In this document: piece after piece, positions 1 through 6,267 of the stretch | Layout: the number at the start of each line of letters is the position of its first letter | Numbering within the stretch: position 1 is the first letter of the stretch | NCBI GenBank assembly: GCA_013362725.1 | Contig: JABFVP010000084.1 | Span: forward strand, 1-10,153 | Direction: 5' to 3' | Length of the DNA: 10,153 bases | DNA from: Cupriavidus sp. | Lineage (GTDB): Bacteria; Pseudomonadota; Gammaproteobacteria; Burkholderiales; Burkholderiaceae | Position numbers and translations under genes: made by a program | The notes under the pieces: generated by a model | The model's database searches: none | Told to the model about the DNA's origin: nothing | Seen by the model: the letters and a program-made list of their open reading frames with translations, nothing else

Positions 1-252
1 CGCTCGTCCGATCTCCTGGGCCCAGCCGCCGCTGTCGGCCCAGCTGGCCGCCTGCAGCCGGCCCTTCTGCGACGACGCCGTCGCCGGCCCGGTGCCGGAC
101 GGGGTGGTCTCGATGCGCGGCGGCGGGCCGCTCATGCAGCCGGCCAGCAGTACCGCTGCGCCGGCCAGCGCCAGCCAGCCGCGCAGGCGGCGCACCGGCA
201 GTGAAGAAACCTGGGAAACCTCGGGAGTCGGGAAAACGTCCGCGTATGCCAT
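1..252 (-). CDS. mltA: Membrane-bound lytic murein transglycosylase A, lipoprotein, 5' part only
   Basis: Eighty-four codons are visible from an ATG at 252 (minus strand); the rest lies beyond the left edge. The N-terminus has basic residues (VRRLRG, about 20-25), a hydrophobic stretch (WLALAGAAVLLAGC, 26-39) and a lipobox L-A-G-C with the lipidated cysteine at 39, so the mature protein should be anchored in a membrane facing the periplasm. After a low-complexity Pro/Thr/Ser linker the sequence GRLQAASWADSGGW resembles the start of the MltA catalytic domain. Members cleave murein glycan strands to 1,6-anhydromuropeptides. No strong Shine-Dalgarno precedes the ATG. An in-frame GTG at codon 20 would leave a shorter signal peptide but also lacks a ribosome site. 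Family assignment rests on the lipoprotein signal and this short match, since the catalytic region is outside the window. Confidence 0.75.
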   Translation of the reverse strand, partial: MAYADVFPTPEVSQVSSLPVRRLRGWLALAGAAVLLAGCMSGPPPRIETTPSGTGPATASSQKGRLQAASWADSGGWAQEIGRA

Positions 253-324
253 CTTGCTATTGTTCAAAGTTCTCGGGGGCGCAGGCAGCAGTGCCGCGTG
301 GCGCGCATGGTGCCGGATTGCCCC

Positions 325-330
325 TACAAT
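325..330 (+). promoter_or_regulatory. Candidate -10 box (TACAAT) for the small membrane-protein gene
   Basis: TACAAT matches the sigma-70 -10 consensus at five of six positions and lies 56 bp before the ATG at 387. No convincing -35 box is found 16-18 bp upstream. It sits in the 134-bp region between two divergent genes. Otherwise I see nothing identifiable in 253-386. Confidence 0.35.
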
Positions 331-386
331 GCCACCGTCATCCGTCAACCACCGCCTGCGCCCCCGCGGGCCGCGCTGCATCTGCC

Positions 387-605
387 ATGAGCAAGTTCTT
401 CGAAGCCCATCCCATGCTGCTGTTCGCCCTGGAAGCCGGCGTGGCGCTGTTCCTGCTGATCTTTATCGTGGTCTGGACCATGGGCACGGCGAAAAAGCAT
501 CCGCGTCCCACCCGCGCGCCGTCGGAGCATCCGTCGCGCCAGCAGCCGGCACAGTCAGATACGCAAGCGCCGCAGCAGGATCAGGACAACGCACCGCGGC
601 CGTAG
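387..605 (+). CDS. Small single-span membrane protein of unknown function (72 aa)
   Basis: The frame opens at ATG 387 (MSKFFEAHPM) and ends at TAG 603-605. Residues about 10-31 (LLFALEAGVALFLLIFIVVW) form one strong transmembrane segment. It is followed by a basic stretch (KKHPRPTR) and a Pro/Gln/Ser-rich, probably disordered tail. By the positive-inside rule the tail should be cytoplasmic. No domain is recognised. It is divergent from mltA and converges on apaG with only 13 bp between stop codons, which fits a compact real gene. No strong Shine-Dalgarno precedes the ATG. A longer in-frame opening from 201 exists, but its upstream part has no membrane or other protein-like character. Function cannot be inferred from the sequence. 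Confidence 0.6.
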   Translation: MSKFFEAHPMLLFALEAGVALFLLIFIVVWTMGTAKKHPRPTRAPSEHPSRQQPAQSDTQAPQQDQDNAPRP

Positions 606-618
606 GTTCCCGGCACGC

Positions 619-993
619 TCAGTGCAGCATGCGCGGCAACACCAGCGCAAATTCGGGAATCGGCACCTCGAAGCGGTGGCCGTCCTCGGCCACGCAGAAG
701 TACTCGCCCTTCATCGAGCCCACCGGGGTCGAGATCGTGGCCCAGCTGGTGTACTCGAAATGCTCGCCCGGCTTGAGCAGCGGCTGGTGGCCGACCACCC
801 CCAGCCCGGCGACTTCCTGCGTGCCGTTGTCGCTGTCCGTGATGATCCAGTGGCGCGAGATCAGCTGTGCCGCGACCTCGCCGGTATTGTGGATGGTGAT
901 GGTGTAGGCGAAGGCATGGCGCCCGCGCTCGGGGTCGGACTGGTCCGGCAGGTACTGGGTGCGCACCGACACGGAGAAGGCGTACTCGCTCAT
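619..993 (-). CDS. apaG: ApaG domain protein
   Basis: This 124-residue protein has the usual ApaG length (about 125) and is a single fibronectin-III-like beta-sandwich. The family block is visible at about 64-97: a glycine-rich GLGVVGHQP, then LKPGEHFEYTS, then STPVGSMKGEY. The N-terminal half has alternating strands (YAFSVSVRTQYLP; FAYTITIHNTG). ApaG's biochemical role is unsettled: it is named for linkage to apaH (Ap4A hydrolase) in enterics and similar domains occur in some F-box proteins. Here apaH is not adjacent, so the context does not help. The start at 993 gives a standard N-terminus. A longer in-frame extension to 1320 would run into rpe and is rejected. A plausible promoter lies 49-77 bp upstream. 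Confidence 0.93.
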   Translation of the reverse strand: MSEYAFSVSVRTQYLPDQSDPERGRHAFAYTITIHNTGEVAAQLISRHWIITDSDNGTQEVAGLGVVGHQPLLKPGEHFEYTSWATISTPVGSMKGEYFCVAEDGHRFEVPIPEFALVLPRMLH

Positions 994-1041
994 TTGGGCA
1001 GGGCCGGCGGCGGGATCGGCCGGCAGGGAAATGGTAGCCGC

Positions 1042-1070
1042 ATTGTGCGGGATGGGCGCGGGTCGGGCAA
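1042..1070 (-). promoter_or_regulatory. Predicted sigma-70 promoter of apaG
   Basis: Read on the minus strand there is TTGCCC (1070-1065), a 17-bp spacer, and CACAAT (1047-1042). Each hexamer matches the consensus at four of six positions, with ideal spacing. Transcription would start near 1035, leaving a leader of about 40 nt before the apaG ATG at 993. Confidence 0.45.
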
Positions 1071-1109
1071 GAGCGCAGGCCCGGCGGACGCGATCGCCCC
1101 GGGCGGGCG

Positions 1110-1115
1110 TAGAAT
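1110..1115 (+). promoter_or_regulatory. Candidate -10 box (TAGAAT) for rpe-gph
   Basis: TAGAAT matches five of six -10 positions and lies 80 bp before the rpe ATG. The -35 region is poor (only a weak GGAC-like hexamer at non-ideal spacing), so the promoter is tentative. It lies back to back with the predicted apaG promoter in the divergent intergenic region 994-1195. Confidence 0.35.
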
Positions 1116-1195
1116 AGCGGTCTTTCAACGCCGTACGGCCCGCCGCCAGCGGCGATAACAGCATTCCCGCACTCCCGCATTCACCGCGCGCCACC

Positions 1196-1897
1196 ATGAC
1201 CCAGCCCACCTTCCGCATCGCTCCGTCCATCCTGTCCGCCGACTTTGCCCGCCTGGGCGAGGAAGTGCGCCGCGTGACCGAGGCCGGCGCCGACTGGATC
1301 CACTTCGACGTAATGGACAACCATTACGTGCCCAACCTGACCGTGGGCCCGCTGGTATGCGAGGCGATCCGCCCCCACGTGAGCGCCCCGATCGACGTGC
1401 ACCTGATGGTGCGCCCGGTGGACCGGATCATCCCGGACTTTGCCAAGGCCGGCGCCAATATCATCACCTTCCACCCGGAGGCCAGCGAACACGTCGACCG
1501 CTCGCTCGCGCTGATCCGCGATCACGGCTGCCAGGCCGGCCTGGTGTTCAACCCGGCCACGCCGCTGCACCACCTGGACCACGTGATGGACCGCCTCGAC
1601 GTGATCCTGCTGATGTCGGTCAACCCGGGCTTCGGCGGCCAGTCGTTCATCCCCGAGACGCTGAACAAGCTGCGCGCCGTGCGCGAGCGCATCGACGCCT
1701 ACACTGCGCGCACCGGCCGCACCATCCTGCTGGAAGTCGACGGCGGCGTGAAGGTCGACAACATTGCCGAGATCGCGAAAGCCGGCGCCGACACCTTCGT
1801 GGCGGGCTCGGCCGTGTTCGGCAAGCCCGATGCCGACGGCGGCTACCGCGGCATCATCTCGGCGTTGCGCGGCGAGCTGGCCAAGGCTGGCCAATGA
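1196..1897 (+). CDS. rpe: Ribulose-phosphate 3-epimerase
   Basis: This 233-residue TIM-barrel enzyme interconverts D-ribulose 5-phosphate and D-xylulose 5-phosphate in the pentose phosphate pathway (and the Calvin cycle where present). The family signatures are complete: IAPSILSADF near the N-terminus; HFDVMDNHYVPN at 36-47, with metal ligand H36 and catalytic D38; HLMV, with metal ligand H69; LMSVNPGFGGQSF; the second catalytic acid D182 in EVDGG; and the phosphate-binding AGSAVFG near the C-terminus. Length is normal. The ATG at 1196 places the conserved N-terminal strand at residues 7-11. Its stop codon overlaps the gph start (ATGA at 1894-1897), indicating translational coupling. Assignment is secure. 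Confidence 0.98.
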   Translation: MTQPTFRIAPSILSADFARLGEEVRRVTEAGADWIHFDVMDNHYVPNLTVGPLVCEAIRPHVSAPIDVHLMVRPVDRIIPDFAKAGANIITFHPEASEHVDRSLALIRDHGCQAGLVFNPATPLHHLDHVMDRLDVILLMSVNPGFGGQSFIPETLNKLRAVRERIDAYTARTGRTILLEVDGGVKVDNIAEIAKAGADTFVAGSAVFGKPDADGGYRGIISALRGELAKAGQ

Positions 1898-2637
1898 CCG
1901 ACGGCATGATCCTGCGCCGCACGGACTGGCGCGGCATCGAAGGCGTGATCGTCGACCTGGACGGAACCATGGTCGACACCGCGGGCGACTTCCACGCCTC
2001 GATCAACGCCATGCTGCTGACGCTGGGCCGCCAGCATCCCAACCTGGGGCCGGTGGCGCCGATGTCCGAGCAGGAGATCGTCAGCTACGTCGGCAAGGGT
2101 TCGGAAAACCTGATCCGGCGCGTGCTCGACGCGCGCTTTTCGCCGCTGCACGCCAACGGCCTGTTTGCTGATGCCTACGCGCTCTATGACCGCGAATACA
2201 TCCGCATCAACGGCCAGTTCTCGCAGGTCTACCCGGGCGTGCGCGAAGGCCTGGCGGCGATGAAGGCAGCCGGGCTGCGGCTGGCCTGCGTGACCAACAA
2301 GCCCTACAGCTTCACCGAGCCGCTGCTGGCCAAGACCGGGCTGGCCCAGTATTTCGAGCTGGTCTACGGCGGCGATGCGTTCCCGCTGCGCAAGCCCGAC
2401 CCCTTCCCGCTGCTGAAGGTGGCCGATGCCTTCGGGCTCGAGCCCTTGGCGATGGCGGCGCTGGGCGACTCCGAAAACGACGCGCAGGCGGCCCGCGCGG
2501 CCGGCATGGGGGTGCTGCTGGTGCCCTATGGCTACAACCATGGCAACCCTGTACAAGGCGTCGACGCCGATGGTATAGTCGACTCCATTGCCCATGCCGC
2601 AGCGCTCTTTGCCGCACACTGGGCCGGTCATCGATAG
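1894..2637 (+). CDS. gph: Phosphoglycolate phosphatase (HAD family)
   Basis: This 247-residue HAD hydrolase is predicted to dephosphorylate 2-phosphoglycolate, a by-product of DNA 3'-end repair and of Rubisco oxygenation. All four HAD motifs are visible: DLDGT with nucleophile D21 and general acid D23; the motif II Thr in VTNKP (T134); the motif III Lys in RKPDP (K167); and GDSENDAQAARAAG with acidic residues D192 and D196. The helical cap between motifs I and II, including SYVGKGSENLIRRVL, is of the Gph type. It overlaps rpe by four bases, and rpe-gph pairing is common in proteobacteria. ATG 1894 is preferred over an internal ATG at 1906 because of the coupling. The last 90 bases also hold the predicted promoter of the trp leader. 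Confidence 0.93.
   Translation: MTDGMILRRTDWRGIEGVIVDLDGTMVDTAGDFHASINAMLLTLGRQHPNLGPVAPMSEQEIVSYVGKGSENLIRRVLDARFSPLHANGLFADAYALYDREYIRINGQFSQVYPGVREGLAAMKAAGLRLACVTNKPYSFTEPLLAKTGLAQYFELVYGGDAFPLRKPDPFPLLKVADAFGLEPLAMAALGDSENDAQAARAAGMGVLLVPYGYNHGNPVQGVDADGIVDSIAHAAALFAAHWAGHR
2550..2579 (+). promoter_or_regulatory. Predicted extended -10 promoter of the trp leader and operon
   Basis: TGTACA (2550-2555; four of six matches to the -35 consensus) is followed after 18 bp by TATAGT (2574-2579; five of six). A TGG immediately before the -10 makes it an extended -10 element. It lies inside the 3' end of gph and would start transcription near 2586, about 83 nt before the leader-peptide ATG. The spacer holds a perfect 12-bp palindrome, GGCGTCGACGCC (2557-2568), and AGTCGACT (2577-2584) overlaps the -10 end. 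Either could be an operator, or both could be chance in coding DNA. Confidence 0.55.
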
Positions 2638-2668
2638 CCCGTCGATCCCGACCAAATCCTGAACTTCA

Positions 2669-2755
2669 ATGTTTCTCAACCGCAAACGCATCTCTTCTGG
2701 CAGTGATCGGCAGGCCTGGCCCTGGCGTCGCTGGCGCGCCTCCCAACAGGCGTAA
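2669..2755 (+). CDS. trpL: Trp operon leader peptide with three Trp codons (28 aa)
   Basis: ATG 2669 to TAA 2753-2755 encodes 28 residues beginning MFLNRKRISSG. The core AWPWRRWRAS carries TGG codons at positions 17, 19 and 22, i.e. three Trp in six codons, in the 5' leader of a trp biosynthesis operon. An in-frame TGA at 2660-2662 lies just upstream, so ATG 2669 is the only possible ATG start. The Shine-Dalgarno is weak. Known TrpL peptides are 14-30 residues with tandem Trp codons: the ribosome stalls there when charged tRNA-Trp is scarce, which selects an antiterminator RNA fold. Several Arg codons around the Trp codons are unusual. The peptide need not have any function besides being translated. 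Position, Trp density and the downstream hairpins together make this a strong call. Confidence 0.8.
   Translation: MFLNRKRISSGSDRQAWPWRRWRASQQA
2737..2752 (+). promoter_or_regulatory. Stem-loop at the end of trpL (candidate segment 1:2)
   Basis: CGCCT (2737-2741) pairs with AGGCG (2748-2752) around a 6-nt loop, and a further G-U pair is possible. It begins two bases after the last Trp codon (2732-2734) and ends at the leader stop codon. A ribosome stalled at the Trp codons or at the stop codon would disrupt it. Confidence 0.35.
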
Positions 2756-2778
2756 AGTGCGTTCGCGAGTCTGCTGAC

Positions 2779-2799
2779 ACGTCCTCGACCTGAGGACGT
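2779..2799 (+). promoter_or_regulatory. Strong stem-loop downstream of trpL
   Basis: ACGTCCTC (2779-2786) and GAGGACGT (2792-2799) form a perfect 8-bp stem with a 5-nt loop (GACCT), 24 nt after the leader stop codon. No U-run follows, so it is not a classical intrinsic terminator. It may be an antiterminator, a pause hairpin, or one half of a switch. Its 3' arm overlaps by two bases an alternative stem, GTCGCC (2798-2803) with GGCGAC (2816-2821). Confidence 0.5.
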
Positions 2800-2859
2800 C
2801 GCCATCACCGGCCCAGGCGACCAGCCCTGCCGGGCATCACCACCCAAACCCGCCAAGCC

Positions 2860-2886
2860 AGCGTAGCCCGATTTCTCTGCTACGTT
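2860..2886 (+). terminator. Possible attenuator terminator hairpin in the trp leader
   Basis: AGCGTAGC (2860-2867) pairs with GCTACGTT (2879-2886) over 8 bp including one G-U pair, with an 11-nt pyrimidine-rich loop. It ends in a short T-run (GTTTAG), the only T-rich stretch in the leader. The tract is poor, so intrinsic termination here would be weak and Rho could be needed. This is a tentative candidate for the termination point. Confidence 0.25.
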
Positions 2887-3028
2887 TAGCTCGAGAACGC
2901 GCCGCACGCCTCTCTACGGCCGTGTGCAGCCTTGTCCGCAAGCTTGCCGCACCACGGTCCGCAACCGGGGCGGAACTCCCTTACGCTCCAGCCAACTCTG
3001 CCGACAAGCGGCACCGCGCCAGGCCATC

Positions 3029-3043
3029 GCCCGCGGCGCGGGC
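3029..3043 (+). promoter_or_regulatory. All-GC hairpin immediately upstream of the trpE ribosome site
   Basis: GCCCGC (3029-3034) pairs with GCGGGC (3038-3043) around a GGC loop. The Shine-Dalgarno AAGAGGA starts six bases after the stem. It could shape ribosome access to trpE or be an end-point structure of the leader. No U-tract follows, so it is unlikely to terminate transcription. Confidence 0.35.
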
Positions 3044-3060
3044 CGAACAAGAGGACCGAC

Positions 3061-4578
3061 ATGACCGAACTGGAATTCAAATCGCTGGCCGACCAGGGCT
3101 ACAACCGCATCCCGCTGATCGCCGAGGCCTTTGCCGACCTGGAAACGCCGCTGTCGCTGTACCTGAAGCTGGCCCAGTCGCAGACCCGCGGCGTCAACAC
3201 CTTCCTGCTCGAATCGGTGGTGGGCGGCGAGCGCTTCGGCCGCTATTCCTTCATCGGCCTGCATGCCCGCACGCTGCTGCGCGCCTACGGCAACCGCACC
3301 GAGGTGGTGACCGACGGCAAGGTGGTGGAAACCCACGAAGGCAATCCGCTCGACTTCATCGCCGCCTTCGAGCAGCGCTTCAAGGTGGCGCTGCGCCCCG
3401 GACTGCCGCGCTTCTGCGGCGGCCTGGCCGGCTACTTCGGCTACGACGCGGTGCGCTATATCGAGAAGAAGCTGGCCAACACGCAGAAGCCCGACGACCT
3501 GAACCTGCCCGACATCCAGCTGCTGCTGTGCGAAGAGCTGGCGGTGATCGACAACCTGTCGGGCAAGCTCTACCTGATCGTCTATGCCGACCCGACTACG
3601 CCCGAGGCCTATTCGCGCGCGCGCCAGCGCCTGCGCGAGCTGCGCATGAAGCTGCGCCAGCCGGTCGACGTGCCGGTGACCAGCCCGTCGGTGCAGACCG
3701 AGGTCTACCGCGAATTCGCCAAGGCCGACTACCTGGCCGCGGTGCACAAGGCCAAGGAGTACATCATGGCCGGCGACATGATGCAGGTGCAGATCGGCCA
3801 GCGCCTGGTCAAGCCCTACCGCGACGCGCCGCTGTCGCTGTACCGCGCGCTGCGCTCGCTCAATCCGTCGCCGTACATGTACTTCTACAACTTCGGCGAC
3901 TTCCAGGTGGTGGGCGCGTCCCCGGAAATCCTGGTGCGCCAGGAAGAGCGCAAGGTCGGCACCAACGGGGAGACCCGCAGCGAACACATCGTCACCATCC
4001 GCCCGCTCGCCGGCACGCGCCCCCGCGGCAATACCCCGGACAAGGATGCGCAGCTGGCGACCGAGCTGCTCAACGACCCGAAGGAGATCGCCGAGCACGT
4101 GATGCTGATCGACCTGGCGCGCAATGACATCGGCCGCATTGCCGAGACCGGTTCGGTCAAGGTCACCGACAAGATGGTGATCGAGAAATACTCGCACGTG
4201 CAGCATATCGTCAGCTCGGTCGAGGGCACGCTGCGCGAGGGCATGAGCAACCTCGACGTGCTGCGCGCGACCTTCCCGGCCGGCACGCTGTCGGGCGCGC
4301 CCAAGGTCCATGCGATGGAGATCATCGACGAGCTCGAGCCGCGCAAGCGCGGCATCTATGGCGGCGCGGTGGGCTACCTGTCGTTCGGCGGCGAGATGGA
4401 CCTGGCCATCGCCATCCGCACCGGCATCGTCAAGGACGGCAACCTCTACGTGCAGGCCGCCGCCGGCATCGTCGCCGATTCGGACCCCGAGGCCGAATGG
4501 AGGGAAACCGAGGCCAAGGCCCGCGCCGTGATCCGCGCCGCCGAGCAGGTCCAGGATGGCCTGGACTCCGACATCTGA
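3061..4578 (+). CDS. trpE: Anthranilate synthase component I
   Basis: This 505-residue protein is the aminase/lyase subunit that converts chorismate and TrpG-supplied ammonia to anthranilate, the first committed step of Trp synthesis. The N-terminal domain carries LLES at 49-52, the region that in other TrpE proteins binds feedback-inhibiting Trp. The C-terminal chorismate-binding domain shows IRPLAGTRPRG (from 313), HVMLIDLARNDIGRI (from 346), FPAGTLSGAPKV (from 405) and GGAVGYLSFGGEMDLAIAIRT. The start at 3061 follows AAGAGGA at 6-nt spacing. A TTG at 2932 in the same frame would add 43 residues of non-protein-like sequence and is rejected. A loop at about 297-310 appears longer than in relatives I recall. 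trpG follows after 20 bp. Expression is probably attenuated through trpL. Confidence 0.98.
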   Translation: MTELEFKSLADQGYNRIPLIAEAFADLETPLSLYLKLAQSQTRGVNTFLLESVVGGERFGRYSFIGLHARTLLRAYGNRTEVVTDGKVVETHEGNPLDFIAAFEQRFKVALRPGLPRFCGGLAGYFGYDAVRYIEKKLANTQKPDDLNLPDIQLLLCEELAVIDNLSGKLYLIVYADPTTPEAYSRARQRLRELRMKLRQPVDVPVTSPSVQTEVYREFAKADYLAAVHKAKEYIMAGDMMQVQIGQRLVKPYRDAPLSLYRALRSLNPSPYMYFYNFGDFQVVGASPEILVRQEERKVGTNGETRSEHIVTIRPLAGTRPRGNTPDKDAQLATELLNDPKEIAEHVMLIDLARNDIGRIAETGSVKVTDKMVIEKYSHVQHIVSSVEGTLREGMSNLDVLRATFPAGTLSGAPKVHAMEIIDELEPRKRGIYGGAVGYLSFGGEMDLAIAIRTGIVKDGNLYVQAAAGIVADSDPEAEWRETEAKARAVIRAAEQVQDGLDSDI

Positions 4579-4598
4579 CAGAACAGGAGACAGACGCC

Positions 4599-5168
<570 letters not shown>

Positions 5169-5230
5169 GGCTGCTCGATTCCGCACCTGCCAGCCCCCAA
5201 CACGCCATCCAGACTGTCAACGAGAACGCC

Positions 5231-6256
5231 ATGATCACGCCGCAAGAAGCCCTGACGCGCTGCATCGAGCACCGCGAAATCTTCCATGACGAAATGCTGC
5301 ACCTGATGCGGCAGATCATGCGGGCGCAGATCTCGCCGGTGATGGCCGCCGCGATCCTGACCGGGCTGCGCGTCAAGAAGGAAACCATCGGCGAGATCTC
5401 GGCCGCCGCGCAGGTGATGCGCGAGTTCGCCAACAAGGTACAGGTGAAGGACCGCGAGAACTTCGTCGATATCGTCGGCACCGGCGGCGACGGCTCGCAC
5501 ACCTTCAATATCTCGACCGCGTCGATGTTCGTTGCCGCCGCCGCCGGCGCGAAGATCGCCAAGCACGGCAACCGCGGCGTCAGCTCCAAGTCCGGCAGCG
5601 CCGACGTGCTGGAGGCGCTCGGTGTCAACATCATGCTGTCGCCCGAGCAGGTCGGCCAGTGCATCGAAGAGACCGGCATCGGTTTCATGTTCGCGCCCAC
5701 GCACCACCCGGCAATGAAGAACGTCGCGCCGATCCGCAAGGAAATGGGCGTGCGCACCATCTTCAATATCCTCGGGCCGCTGACCAACCCGGCCGATGCG
5801 CCCAACATCCTGATGGGCGTGTTCCATCCCGACCTGGTCGGCATCCAGGTGCGGGTGATGCAGCGACTGGGCGCGCAGCACGCCATCGTGGTGTACGGCA
5901 AGGACGGCATGGACGAAGTCTCGCTGGGCGCCGCCACGCTGGTGGGCGAACTGAAGGACGGCGAGGTGCGCGAGTACGAGATCCACCCCGAGGACTTCGG
6001 CCTGTCGATGATTTCCAACCGCGGCCTGAAGGTTGCCGATGCCGCCGAGTCGAAGGACATGTTGCTCGAGGCGCTGTCCAACGCGCCCGGCACGCCGCGC
6101 GAGATCGTGTCGCTGAATGCGGGCACCGCGCTGTACGCCGCCAACGTGGCGGACTCGGTCGAGGACGGCATCCGCCGCGCGCGCGAAGCCATCGCCAGCG
6201 GCGCGGCCCGGCAGAAGCTCGACGCCTTCGTGCGGGCCACGCAGCAGTTCAAATAA
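5231..6256 (+). CDS. trpD: Anthranilate phosphoribosyltransferase
   Basis: The enzyme transfers the phosphoribosyl group of PRPP to anthranilate, the second step of Trp synthesis. From ATG 5231 it is 341 residues, the family norm. The N-terminal helical domain (MITPQEALTRCIEHREIF) is followed by the PRPP-binding GTGGDG (83-88), the HTFNIST segment, KHGNR (111-115), the GVSSKSGSADVLEALG region, HHPAMKNVAPIRKEMGVRTIFN and GPLTNP. An alternative ATG at 5165 overlaps the trpG stop (ATGA) with a weak AAGG 7 nt upstream, and would add 22 residues (MRLLDSAPASPQ...). I prefer 5231 because the known N-terminal helix begins there, but its ribosome site (CGAGAA) is weak, so coupled initiation at 5165 is possible. 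trpC follows after 11 bp. Confidence 0.96.
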   Translation: MITPQEALTRCIEHREIFHDEMLHLMRQIMRAQISPVMAAAILTGLRVKKETIGEISAAAQVMREFANKVQVKDRENFVDIVGTGGDGSHTFNISTASMFVAAAAGAKIAKHGNRGVSSKSGSADVLEALGVNIMLSPEQVGQCIEETGIGFMFAPTHHPAMKNVAPIRKEMGVRTIFNILGPLTNPADAPNILMGVFHPDLVGIQVRVMQRLGAQHAIVVYGKDGMDEVSLGAATLVGELKDGEVREYEIHPEDFGLSMISNRGLKVADAAESKDMLLEALSNAPGTPREIVSLNAGTALYAANVADSVEDGIRRAREAIASGAARQKLDAFVRATQQFK

Positions 6257-6267
6257 GAGACGCCGAT

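Larger units (their letters stand above)
2638..3060 (+). promoter_or_regulatory. Long trpE leader region (423 bp) with attenuation features
   Basis: The stretch between gph and trpE holds no protein gene other than the 28-residue leader peptide at 2669-2755. After the leader come stem-loops at 2737-2752, 2779-2799, 2798-2821 (competing with the previous one), 2860-2886 and 3029-3043. A 10-bp palindrome GCAAGCTTGC sits at 2938-2947. The trpE Shine-Dalgarno AAGAGGA is at 3049-3055, six bases before ATG 3061. The length and the Trp-rich leader point to control of trpEGDC at the RNA level. No canonical U-tract terminator is present, so the exact switch is inferred. Confidence 0.6.

Noticed and set aside
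994..1320. N-terminal extension of apaG to 1320
   Set aside because: It would cross the divergent promoter region and enter rpe. The 124-residue form from 993 matches the family length.
2792..2830. Classical intrinsic attenuator right after the 2779-2799 stem
   Set aside because: The stem is strong, but it is followed by CGCCATC rather than a U-run.
2932..3060. Longer trpE from a TTG start at 2932
   Set aside because: The 43 extra residues are unlike TrpE, and ATG 3061 has a proper Shine-Dalgarno and the usual N-terminus.
2914..4311. Minus-strand open frame (465 codons) opposite trpE
   Set aside because: Antisense shadow of trpE with low-complexity His/Arg/Val composition and no recognisable domain.
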